Shown piece by piece: positions 26,629-33,898 of a DNA stretch of 59,193 bases (the first letter of the stretch is position 1; every line of letters starts with the position of its first letter). The notes beneath the pieces are model-generated. The model was not told the DNA's origin. It searched no databases and worked only from the letters and a program-made list of their open reading frames with translations. A program made the translations under genes and the position numbers. This stretch comes from an uncultured Eubacteriales bacterium (GTDB lineage Bacteria > Bacillota > Clostridia > Oscillospirales > Acutalibacteraceae): NCBI GenBank assembly GCA_934454125.1, contig CAKSFA010000009.1, positions 1 through 59,193 of the forward strand, written 5' to 3'.

Positions 26629-27938
26629 ACCCCTCCGAATTGTTCTGCCAGTTCAGCCGTTTCTGCCTGTGATAAAACTGCTGCTGTTTCTGATAAAAAA
26701 CCGGTGTTTAATGTAATCGGTGTTTTTTCACCAGTTTTCATATTTTTTAACTCGGCGCGGCCTTGTGCCAGCTCATCGTCGCCCAAAACCAATGTAAAGC
26801 GTGCACCGATTTTATCTGCATACTTCATTTGTGCCTTCAGGCTTCTGCTGCACAAATCACATTCTGCCGGTACGCCTGCCTGATGCAGCAGATTGGCCAG
26901 CGCAAATGCCTTAACCTGTGCTGATTCACCCAATGGCGCCAGATAAACGGCGCAGGCCGGGTTTTCTGGCGGAAGCAGACCTTGTGCCTGCAGCACCAGC
27001 AATAAACGCTCCATGCCCATTGCAAAGCCCAGCGCCGGTGTATCTGAACCGCCCATTTGTTTTACCAGGCCGTCATATCTGCCGCCGCCGCATACGGTGC
27101 TTTGCGCACCGAGATCATTTGATACAAACTCAAATACTGTACGGGTGTAATAATCGAGCCCACGCACGATTTTTGGGTTTATCTGATAGACAATCTCTGC
27201 TGCATCTAAATATTGCTGTACCTGCGTAAAATGTGTTTTGCATGCATCGCAGAGATAGTCTTGCATGACAGGGGCATCTTTGGTAATTTGCGCACAGCTT
27301 GGCACTTTGCAGTCTAAAATACGCATTGGGTTTTTGTCCATGCGCTCCAGACAGGTGTGACACAGTTGCTGCTTGACACCCTGCAAAAAAGTTTGCAGCG
27401 CTTTATGGTATTCTGCACGACATTGTGGGCAGCCAATGGAGTTTAGCTCCAAAGTGAGATTGCGGACACCCAGGCGTTCAAAAATGCCGTGTGCCAGCGC
27501 GATCAGCTCTGCATCTGCTATGGGAGCGGCTGTGCCAAATGCTTCACAGCCAAACTGGTGAAACTCCCGCTGACGACCTTCTTGCGTATTTTCATAGCGG
27601 TAGCAGGAAATCAAGTAATACAGCTTTTGCGGTGCGCCTTCATTCATCAGGGCATGCTCCAGCAGAGAACGTACAACGCCTGCTGTTCCCTCCGGACGCA
27701 GGCTGATTAAACGGTTACCCTTATCCAAAAAGGTGTACATCTCTTTTTGGACAACATCTGTGGTATCTCCTACGGAACGCTGGAATAGCTCTGTGCGTTC
27801 AAAAACCGGAGTGCGAATTTCGGAAAAACCGTGCAAAGCGGCTTCATCGCGCATGACGTCTTCAATCAACTGCCAAACGCCGCTGTCCTGCGGTAAAATA
27901 TCTTTTGTGCCTTTTGGCGCCTGCAAGCTTGCGGCCAT
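26625..27938 (-). CDS. hisS: Histidyl-tRNA synthetase with a cysteine-rich insertion
   Basis: 437 aa. It charges tRNA-His. Motifs: APKGTKDILPQDS at the N-terminus, class II motif 2 (LYYLISCYRYENTQEGRQREF) seen at 107-126, histidine motifs GLDYYTRTVFEFV (260-272), and the anticodon-binding C-terminal domain. Between residues 170 and 233 there are eight cysteines in four pairs (170/173, 193/196, 210/215, 230/233), which suggests one or two zinc sites in the insertion domain. The start ATG 27938 has AAAGGGAG upstream. No T-box was found in the short leader. Confidence 0.95.
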   Translation of the reverse strand: MAASLQAPKGTKDILPQDSGVWQLIEDVMRDEAALHGFSEIRTPVFERTELFQRSVGDTTDVVQKEMYTFLDKGNRLISLRPEGTAGVVRSLLEHALMNEGAPQKLYYLISCYRYENTQEGRQREFHQFGCEAFGTAAPIADAELIALAHGIFERLGVRNLTLELNSIGCPQCRAEYHKALQTFLQGVKQQLCHTCLERMDKNPMRILDCKVPSCAQITKDAPVMQDYLCDACKTHFTQVQQYLDAAEIVYQINPKIVRGLDYYTRTVFEFVSNDLGAQSTVCGGGRYDGLVKQMGGSDTPALGFAMGMERLLLVLQAQGLLPPENPACAVYLAPLGESAQVKAFALANLLHQAGVPAECDLCSRSLKAQMKYADKIGARFTLVLGDDELAQGRAELKNMKTGEKTPITLNTGFLSETAAVLSQAETAELAEQFGGV

Positions 27939-27978
27939 ATCGTCTCTCCCTTTCTAGTTTCAGCCATAATTTCAAGCT

Positions 27979-28007
27979 ATTATACCACAAATTCTGAAAC
28001 AGCGCAA
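27979..28007 (-). promoter_or_regulatory. Promoter of hisS-aspS
   Basis: On the minus strand TTGCGC (28002-28007), a 17-base spacer and TATAAT (27979-27984). The leader is too short to hold a T-box. Confidence 0.75.
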
Positions 28008-28021
28008 TTTTGTACGCATAC

Positions 28022-28053
28022 AAAAAAGGCACTTTTTTGAAAAAGTACCTTTT
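28022..28053 (-). terminator. Terminator of nrdD-nrdG
   Basis: Minus-strand transcript: AAGGTACTTTTT pairs with AAAAAGTGCCTT (12 bp with one G-U), followed by a U-run. The nrdG stop codon lies at its edge. Confidence 0.75.
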
Positions 28054-28564
28054 ACTGTTCATACCCACTTGCAAGCACGGCTTTGCCTTGTGCCAGGCTG
28101 CGGGGAATATCTAAAATGCGTTGGTTGCTGCTGCCGCGAAAGACAAGTGTAAGATCTCGCCGGTCAAGCTCAAATTTGCCATCGATCAGAATATCTGTTT
28201 GTGCCAGCAAGTTTTGCACGGCAAGGTTTTGCATTGCAAACAGCTCTTCAAACGTGTAGCCGGTATAAACCGTTACGTTTAACCCCCTGCTGTGAACCAA
28301 CTGCGCAAGCTGCGCAAAGGGAGCCGGCTGACAAAACGGCTCGCCACCGCTGAAGGTAACGCCGCTGAGCAGCGGATTTTTGCAGATTTCTGCAAAGAGG
28401 TCTGTAATATCAACCTGTGTGCCGCCGGTAAAGCGATGCGTTGCCGGATTGTGACAGCCTTTGCAATGGTGCGGGCAACCTTGCGCAAAAATGGTATACC
28501 GCAGACCTTTGCCGTCTACGATTGATTCATCGGCAATGCCACTGATACGGAGCAGATGTTCCAT
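28052..28564 (-). CDS. nrdG: Anaerobic ribonucleotide reductase activating protein (radical SAM)
   Basis: 170 aa. It generates the glycyl radical on NrdD using SAM and a [4Fe-4S] cluster. The Cx3CxxC cluster ligand motif is CPHHCKGC (FAQGCPHHCKGCHNPATH), and the SAM-binding segment VTFSGGEPFCQP follows. The length is normal for NrdG. The start ATG 28564 has GGGGGAGG immediately upstream and lies 10 bp after nrdD; a longer frame inside nrdD is rejected. Confidence 0.95.
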   Translation of the reverse strand: MEHLLRISGIADESIVDGKGLRYTIFAQGCPHHCKGCHNPATHRFTGGTQVDITDLFAEICKNPLLSGVTFSGGEPFCQPAPFAQLAQLVHSRGLNVTVYTGYTFEELFAMQNLAVQNLLAQTDILIDGKFELDRRDLTLVFRGSSNQRILDIPRSLAQGKAVLASGYEQ

Positions 28565-28574
28565 ATCCTCCCCC

Positions 28575-30899
28575 TTATTTACCGTGCTTGACGCGGTCTT
28601 TTTCTTCGGCGCGTTTGGCGTTATTCCAACGGTCTGTAGTGCCGACCAAATAACCGGTGATACGGCGGATGCGCTCGAATTTCGGACCGGTTTCTTCTGT
28701 GCGGTGACATTTGGGACACTCATTATCAATGATACCGTTATAACCACAGCACGGGTCGCGATCGACCGGGTGATTGACAGAGCCGTAGCCGATGCCGGCC
28801 TCTTTCATGCAGCGAATGACCGCTTCAAAGGCTTCCGGATTTTTGCAGGTGTCACCGTCCAGCTCTACATAGCTGATATGACCGGCATTGGTCAGTGCAT
28901 GATAGGGCGCTTCGAGTGCGATTTTTTCATGCGCTTTGATGGGGTGATACACCGGAACATGAAAACTGTTGGTGTAATAATCTCGGTCAGTGACACCGGG
29001 AATGACACCGTAGCGTTTTTTGTCGATGGTGACAAAGCGGCCGCTCAATCCCTCTGCGGGCGTTGCCAGAAGAGAGAAATTCAGCCCGGTTTCTTCTGAT
29101 TTTTGTTCCATACGCTGCCGCATGTGCGTTATGATTTCAAGCCCTAGGCGTTGGCTTTCTGCGCTTTCTCCATGATGTTTGCCCGTAAGTGCTTTTAGTG
29201 TTTCTGCAAGACCAATGAATCCAATGCTGAGTGTGCCGTGTTTTAGAATCTCGGCAATGCTGTCTTGCTCGCCAAGTTTATCGGAATCAATCCAGACACC
29301 CTGACCCATGAGGAAGGGATAGTTGTATACTTTTTTGGTACACTGGATTTGAAAACGGTGCAACAGCTGGGCGCAGACCAGTTCGATTTTTTCATCAAGG
29401 AGTTTGTAAAACGTAGCAATATCGCCGTTTACAGTGATGCCTAGGCGCGGCAGGTTGATTGAGGTGAAGCTGAGATTGCCGCGACCGTTTACAATCTCGT
29501 GTTCAGGATTATAATGATTACCGATGACACGCGTGCGGCAGCCCATGTAAGCAATTTCTGTTTCTGGGTGACCGGGCTTATAATATTGCAGATTGAACGG
29601 CGCGTCAATAAAGCTGAAATTGGGGAACAGACGCTTGGCAGACACCCGAATTGCCAGCTGAAACAGGTCGTAGTTGGGATCGCCGAGATTGTAATTGACA
29701 CCCTCTTTTACCTTGAAAATTTGGATGGGGAAGATGGCGGTTTCTCCGCCTCCCAGACCTTTTTCGGTGGCTTTGAGCAGATTTTTCACGGCCATTCTGC
29801 CCTCTTCTGAGGTATCTGTGCCATAATTGAGAGAACTGAAGGGAACCTGTGCGCCTGCTCTTGAGTTCATGGTGTTGAGATTGTGAATGAGCGCTTCCAT
29901 TGCCTGGTAGGTGGCATCGTTGGTATCTTCCAAAGCGGTTTGCACTGCATAAGCATGCAGTTTTTCAAGCTGCTGTGAAGAAAGAACAAAGCCCGAGATT
30001 TGACGACCGAAAAAGGCTGTTAAGCGGTCATAAATTTCTGCTTGCGTGCCCATGGAAAGTGCATCGCCAATTTCAGCGCGAAGGCTGGCGGTGATATTTT
30101 CTGCTTCTGTTTTTGGGAGATTATGCTGCAAGCGCAACGCCTGCGAAAATGCTTTGTAATAACATTTGCGAAATGTTTTTGCAACACCCTGTGCCATGGC
30201 ATAGTCAAAATTTGGAATACTTTGGCCGCCATGCATTTCGTTTTGATTGGCCTGAATGGCGATGCATGCCAAAGCAGTGTAACTACGAATGTCATTCGGT
30301 TCGCGCAAAAAACCGTGTCCAGTGGAAAAGCCGTTTTGAAACAGCTTGATCAGGTCGATTTGACAGCAGGTTTCTGTTAAAGCGTAAAAATCTTTGTCGT
30401 GAATGTGAATATCTCCACAGCGGTGCGCCTGCGCCATTTCAGAAGGAATGACATAAGCATCATAAAATGCTTTGGCGCCCTCAGAGCCATATTTGAGCAT
30501 GGTGCCCATTGCGGTGTCGGCATCAATATTGGCGTTTTCACGCTTGATATCTGCTTCTGCACTGGCTTTGAAAGTTAAATCTTCGTAGATCTTCATCAAA
30601 TTGGCATCCATCTCGCGTATTTTGGCATGCTCGGCGCGGTATAGAATATAAGCCTTGGCAGTTTTAGCGTAGCCGTTTGTAATCAGATGATCTTCAACTG
30701 CATCTTGAATCTGTTCAACGGTTGGTGGCTCGCTGCCGGTTTCAAATGTGCTGACGATTTGTTCTGTAATCGCATTGAGTTGCTGCTCAGACAATTTTTC
30801 GTCTGCAATGCGCAAATTGGCTTTGAAGATGGCGTTGTAAATTTTTTGTGCATCAAATGCGACTGCAACGCCGTTTCGTTTTTTAACGGTTTGTACCAT
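28575..30899 (-). CDS. nrdD: Anaerobic (class III) ribonucleoside-triphosphate reductase
   Basis: 774 aa. It reduces NTPs to dNTPs without oxygen. The N-terminal ATP-cone (about 1-95: VKKRNGVAVAFDAQKIYNAI) is the allosteric dATP site. Catalytic residues: the thiyl-radical cysteine in AYMGCRTRVIGNHYN (Cys454), conserved NLSFTSINLPRLGI, and the C-terminal glycyl-radical loop RRITGYLVGTTDRWNNAK with Gly749. Cysteines just before the loop (DPCCGYNGIIDNECPKC) fit the zinc site of the family. It is followed by nrdG and preceded by two NrdR boxes. No aerobic class I or II reductase is in the window. Confidence 0.97.
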   Translation of the reverse strand: MVQTVKKRNGVAVAFDAQKIYNAIFKANLRIADEKLSEQQLNAITEQIVSTFETGSEPPTVEQIQDAVEDHLITNGYAKTAKAYILYRAEHAKIREMDANLMKIYEDLTFKASAEADIKRENANIDADTAMGTMLKYGSEGAKAFYDAYVIPSEMAQAHRCGDIHIHDKDFYALTETCCQIDLIKLFQNGFSTGHGFLREPNDIRSYTALACIAIQANQNEMHGGQSIPNFDYAMAQGVAKTFRKCYYKAFSQALRLQHNLPKTEAENITASLRAEIGDALSMGTQAEIYDRLTAFFGRQISGFVLSSQQLEKLHAYAVQTALEDTNDATYQAMEALIHNLNTMNSRAGAQVPFSSLNYGTDTSEEGRMAVKNLLKATEKGLGGGETAIFPIQIFKVKEGVNYNLGDPNYDLFQLAIRVSAKRLFPNFSFIDAPFNLQYYKPGHPETEIAYMGCRTRVIGNHYNPEHEIVNGRGNLSFTSINLPRLGITVNGDIATFYKLLDEKIELVCAQLLHRFQIQCTKKVYNYPFLMGQGVWIDSDKLGEQDSIAEILKHGTLSIGFIGLAETLKALTGKHHGESAESQRLGLEIITHMRQRMEQKSEETGLNFSLLATPAEGLSGRFVTIDKKRYGVIPGVTDRDYYTNSFHVPVYHPIKAHEKIALEAPYHALTNAGHISYVELDGDTCKNPEAFEAVIRCMKEAGIGYGSVNHPVDRDPCCGYNGIIDNECPKCHRTEETGPKFERIRRITGYLVGTTDRWNNAKRAEEKDRVKHGK

Positions 30900-30930
30900 G
30901 AAAGCACCCTCTTTTTTATTGTGTGTTTCT

Positions 30931-30981
30931 ATTTTACATAATATTGTGTGTTATGTCAATATAAAACACAAAATATTGTGT
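30931..30981 (-). promoter_or_regulatory. nrdDG promoter with two NrdR boxes
   Basis: Minus strand: TTGACA (30954-30959), 17-base spacer, TAAAAT (30931-30936). NrdR box 1 (ACACAAAATATTGTGT, 30966-30981) is a 16-bp near-palindrome upstream of the -35. Box 2 (30934-30949, TTACATAATATTGTGT on the plus strand) overlaps the -10 and spacer. The boxes are 32 bp apart, three helical turns, as known for the ribonucleotide-reductase repressor NrdR. The repressor gene is not in this window. Confidence 0.9.
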
Positions 30982-30994
30982 TTTAATCCTGTAA

Positions 30995-31035
30995 AAACAA
31001 ACACACGCCGATTTTAAGCCGACGTGTGTTTGTTT
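30995..31035. terminator. Terminator of the HxlR regulator gene
   Basis: A perfect 13-bp inverted repeat (AAACAAACACACG at 30995-31007, CGTGTGTTTGTTT at 31023-31035) with a 15-base loop. The arms are U-rich enough to work in both directions; on the minus strand it ends the HxlR gene. Confidence 0.85.
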
Positions 31036-31060
31036 GCAATTTTTATGTAAGTTCTGTGGT

Positions 31061-31456
31061 TTATTTCTTTTTCTTTTCTGTGTAAGAGCTAACCCATGCA
31101 ATACCGGACTCGAACACTGGAAGGAGCGCTTTGCCCTTAGCGGTGATTTGGTATTCTACTCTGGGCGGAATTTCTTGATATTGGTGACGCTCAACAATAC
31201 CGTGTGCAACCAACTCTTTAAGGCTTTGACTGAGCATCATGTCGGTAATTCTTGCAATTTCTTTCTTCAAGCTACCGTAACGCTGGCTTTCTCCATCACG
31301 CAGTGCCCAGATGATGCGAATCTTCCATTTTCCGCCAACTTGTTTCAGGAATGTTTCCAGAATTGCATCTTCATTGTGGAACGTAGCCTTGATTGCAGTT
31401 TCTCCAACAGTAACCTGCACTGGCTTATTCTTTTTCTTGTCCGTATCTTTTTTCAT
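31061..31456 (-). CDS. HxlR-family winged-helix transcriptional regulator
   Basis: 131 aa. The family core is FLKQVGGKWKIRIIWALRDG followed by YGSLKKEIARITDMMLSQSL, ELVAHGIVERHQYQEIPPRV and YQITAKGKALLPVFE, the wing typical of HxlR (DUF24) repressors. The N-terminus is Lys-rich and unstructured, and the protein contains no cysteine, so the thiol-redox sensing known for YodB/HypR is not possible here. It is monocistronic. Its promoter contains a near-palindromic candidate operator, which suggests autoregulation; target genes are unknown. Confidence 0.88.
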   Translation of the reverse strand: MKKDTDKKKNKPVQVTVGETAIKATFHNEDAILETFLKQVGGKWKIRIIWALRDGESQRYGSLKKEIARITDMMLSQSLKELVAHGIVERHQYQEIPPRVEYQITAKGKALLPVFESGIAWVSSYTEKKKK

Positions 31457-31498
31457 TGTTAAAAGTCCCTCGTTTCCTTATGAATCAGTGATACTTTG

Positions 31499-31547
31499 AT
31501 AAGATATATATCGTATTCATTGTACCATGTTTAACAAAAAATTTCAA
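31499..31547 (-). promoter_or_regulatory. HxlR promoter and candidate operator
   Basis: Minus strand: TTGAAA (31542-31547), 17 bases, TACAAT (31519-31524). Just downstream lies an 18-bp near-perfect palindrome at 31499-31516 (ATAAGATATATATCGTAT, one mismatched pair), where a repressor would block initiation. Confidence 0.65.
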
Positions 31548-31687
31548 ATCTTTTTGCTAATTTTATAATATTTTATAGAAACTTCTATGAAATACTTGTT
31601 TTTCGCGCAAAAAAACAGTTAATTTGACTAAAAAAATTGAGTGAAGGTAAAAGAATTGTAAAGATCTTCCACGATTTTTACAAAAGC

Positions 31688-32203
31688 TCAATCGTCAACG
31701 CCCAGGCGGTATTCCAGCGATTTTTCGGCAAATTCCAGGCGGTTATCAAGCGCTTCTTCTTCGCGGTGAAGTTCGGAATATTGATCCCAAGTTAAAGCGC
31801 CGGTATTGCGGGCATATTTGATTTGATTTTCGATTAGATCAAGCTCATTTTCAATCTGTTTGATCTGCCATTTAATGTCGCGATACAGCGAAAGATTTTC
31901 TGCATATGTTGCCTGTCTCTGCGCATTGTTTGCCGTTTGCTCAATGCTTTCAACCTTTTGGGTAATTGCTGTTAAATCAAAGTTGGTGGGCACTGCCTGA
32001 GAGGTGGTATTTTGCTGTTGAGAAGCACTAGAGGCCGGAGTAGATTCAGACGAAGCGGCAGATGAAGCACTACTTTGCTCATTGAGCTGTTGCTCAAGCT
32101 GCGAGATTTTTTCTGCAAGCTGCTTGGTATCTGCCGAAGTACAGCCGGTAAAAATGGTTGCAGCAACTGCAACAGCCGCTAAAAAACAAATTACGTTTTT
32201 CAT
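31688..32203 (-). CDS. Putative lipoprotein with coiled coil, function unknown
   Basis: 171 aa. A lipoprotein signal peptide (MKNVICFLAAVAVAATIFTGC, lipobox ending at Cys20/21) targets it to the outer face of the membrane. Residues 26-45 are a short heptad-like helix (QLAEKISQLEQQLNEQ), followed by a Ser/Ala/Gln-rich linker of about 30 residues and a C-terminal helical segment (AENLSLYRDIKWQIKQIE...) rich in Glu and Leu. No enzymatic motif is visible. A near-consensus promoter lies 36 bp upstream; the gene appears monocistronic. Confidence 0.72.
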   Translation of the reverse strand: MKNVICFLAAVAVAATIFTGCTSADTKQLAEKISQLEQQLNEQSSASSAASSESTPASSASQQQNTTSQAVPTNFDLTAITQKVESIEQTANNAQRQATYAENLSLYRDIKWQIKQIENELDLIENQIKYARNTGALTWDQYSELHREEEALDNRLEFAEKSLEYRLGVDD

Positions 32204-32238
32204 GTCTTATTTCCCCTTTCTATATTATCTATCTGTTT

Positions 32239-32266
32239 AGTATACCATTTTATGGGTAATTGTCAA
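32239..32266 (-). promoter_or_regulatory. Promoter of the lipoprotein gene
   Basis: Minus strand: TTGACA (32261-32266), 16 bases, TATACT (32239-32244). Confidence 0.75.
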
Positions 32267-32277
32267 ACCTATTGTTT

Positions 32278-32826
32278 TTATATTTGGCTTTTTTGCAGGA
32301 GTAATGCGGTTTTCAAGACGGCTGCCTGTGTTTTGCCATCTTGAATTTCGTTATTGAGCACCATTTGGACAGCTTTTTCAACTGGAATAGCAATTGCTTC
32401 TAGGAATTCGTCTTCGTCAGGAGCAGCAGCGCCAACCGAAGAAACACGGCAGAAATACAAATGCAGCACCTCATCACAGAAACCAGCGCTGGGATAGAAT
32501 TCTCCCAAATAAGCATAATCTGTACCGTAGGCACCGGTTTCTTCAAGCAGCTCGCGCTGAGCCGCCTGAAGAGGATCACTTTCACCGGCATCAAGTTTAC
32601 CAGCCGGAAGCTCAAGCAAAATCTTGCCATAAGGATAGCGAAACTGGCGTACAAAAAGCAGTTCATTTTGCTTGGTAAGTGCGGCAATGGTAACGCCACC
32701 GGGATGCTCAACAACCTCACGCTGCACAGGCGCTCCGTTTGGTAGTTGCACGGCATCAACACGCAGATTTAAGATTTTACCACGGTATTTATAATCTTGC
32801 TGTAGGGTTTTTTCAGTCAAATCCAT
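32278..32826 (-). CDS. NUDIX hydrolase, ADP-ribose pyrophosphatase type
   Basis: 182 aa. The Nudix box is GKLDAGESDPLQAAQRELLEET-like (about residues 82-103), preceded by LPNGAPVQREVVEHPGGVTIAAL and FVRQFRYPYGKILLELPAGK, the classic ADP-ribose pyrophosphatase beginning. The spacing between the G-x5-E and R-E-L-x-E-E parts is one residue longer than canonical, as in several members. These enzymes split ADP-ribose to AMP and ribose 5-phosphate. GGAGG precedes the start ATG. It is divergent from the M14 peptidase gene. Confidence 0.92.
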   Translation of the reverse strand: MDLTEKTLQQDYKYRGKILNLRVDAVQLPNGAPVQREVVEHPGGVTIAALTKQNELLFVRQFRYPYGKILLELPAGKLDAGESDPLQAAQRELLEETGAYGTDYAYLGEFYPSAGFCDEVLHLYFCRVSSVGAAAPDEDEFLEAIAIPVEKAVQMVLNNEIQDGKTQAAVLKTALLLQKSQI

Positions 32827-32957
32827 TGGGGCAACCTCCTGTTATCAAATATGCCAGCTGAGCAGGCGCAGAATATTCTAAATTCACATAAGATGAGATT
32901 AGACTCGTTTTTTATTGTAACGGATGAAACGCCGGGCTGCAAGGGGGAATTACATTG

Positions 32958-33866
32958 ATGGAATGGAATCGACAACCGTGCGATTATGAGACAGTATGCC
33001 GTGTGACTTCAGAACTGGGTAAAGATTGTTCGTATTTTCAGCGGCAGATTTATGGCAAAAGTTTGTGCAGACGAGAGTTGATTCTGCTAAGCGCAGAAAA
33101 TCATGCGGAAACAGAGCGCCAGCGCGTGCTGATTGCAGCGGCGTTTCATGGAATGGAGTGGATTACAACAGCAATATTGCTACATTTTGCACAGCGACTG
33201 AGTTTTGCCGCAGAGCGTGGAGAAACATTGCAGGGTATTGATGCTGCAATGGCACTGCGACGCAGCAGACCAATTTTTGTGCCGTGTGTGAACCCGGACG
33301 GGGTGGAGATTCAACTACACGGCATGCAAGCGGCAGAGGAATATGCCAAACTGGTAGAGCAGGTAAGCCATGGAGATACGGAACACTGGCAGACCAACGC
33401 AAGAGGTGTGGACATTAATCATAATTTTAATGCACACTGGCATAGATTGCGCCAAATGGAGGAGGAAAACGGTATTTGTGGCCCAGCAAAGACACGGTAT
33501 GGCGGAGAATTCCCCGAAAGTGAACCGGAAAGCCATTGTTTGGCTGAATTGACGCGGCATAGCAATGTGGGCTGTGTGCTGGCACTGCATAGTCAGGGAG
33601 AAGAAATTTATCATGGATTTGACGGGTATGTGCCGCCAAACAGCATGCAAATGGCGCAAAGACTGGCACAGGTGAGCGGCTATACACTGGCACAGCCGGA
33701 AGGATTGGCTTCTTGCGGAGGATTTAAAGACTGGTTTGTATGTAAATTTGGCAGACCAGGTTTTACTATAGAACTGGGTAAGGGTGTAAATCCGTTGCCG
33801 ATAGCGCAATTTGATGAAATTTATCGGAAAGCAGAACCAATGTTGATGCAGGCTTTGTTGTTGTAA
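32958..33866 (+). CDS. M14-family zinc carboxypeptidase
   Basis: 302 aa. Zinc ligands and catalytic residues of the carboxypeptidase-A fold are visible: HGMEW (His64, Glu67), VNPDGVEI, substrate-binding ARGVDINHNFNAHW (Arg/Asn), third zinc ligand in LALHSQGEEIY (His211) and catalytic Glu272 in GFTIELGKG. No signal peptide or LysM repeat is seen, so it may act in the cytoplasm. Similar Firmicutes enzymes cleave gamma-D-glutamyl-diaminopimelate bonds of cell-wall peptides; that activity is inferred. A TTG lies one codon before ATG 32958. It is convergent with gyrA and shares a terminator with it. Confidence 0.88.
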   Translation: MEWNRQPCDYETVCRVTSELGKDCSYFQRQIYGKSLCRRELILLSAENHAETERQRVLIAAAFHGMEWITTAILLHFAQRLSFAAERGETLQGIDAAMALRRSRPIFVPCVNPDGVEIQLHGMQAAEEYAKLVEQVSHGDTEHWQTNARGVDINHNFNAHWHRLRQMEEENGICGPAKTRYGGEFPESEPESHCLAELTRHSNVGCVLALHSQGEEIYHGFDGYVPPNSMQMAQRLAQVSGYTLAQPEGLASCGGFKDWFVCKFGRPGFTIELGKGVNPLPIAQFDEIYRKAEPMLMQALLL

Positions 33867-33872
33867 AAATAG

Positions 33873-33896
33873 AAAAAGCGCCGTGTGGCGCTTTTT
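33873..33896. terminator. Bidirectional terminator between the M14 gene and gyrA
   Basis: AAAAAGCGCC / GGCGCTTTTT, a 10-bp stem with a GTGT loop. It ends both convergent genes. Confidence 0.9.
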
Positions 33897-33898
33897 TG

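Noticed and set aside
27939..28020. T-box riboswitch before hisS
   Set aside because: The leader from the promoter to the start is only about 40-70 bases, and no T-box sequence or antiterminator is present.
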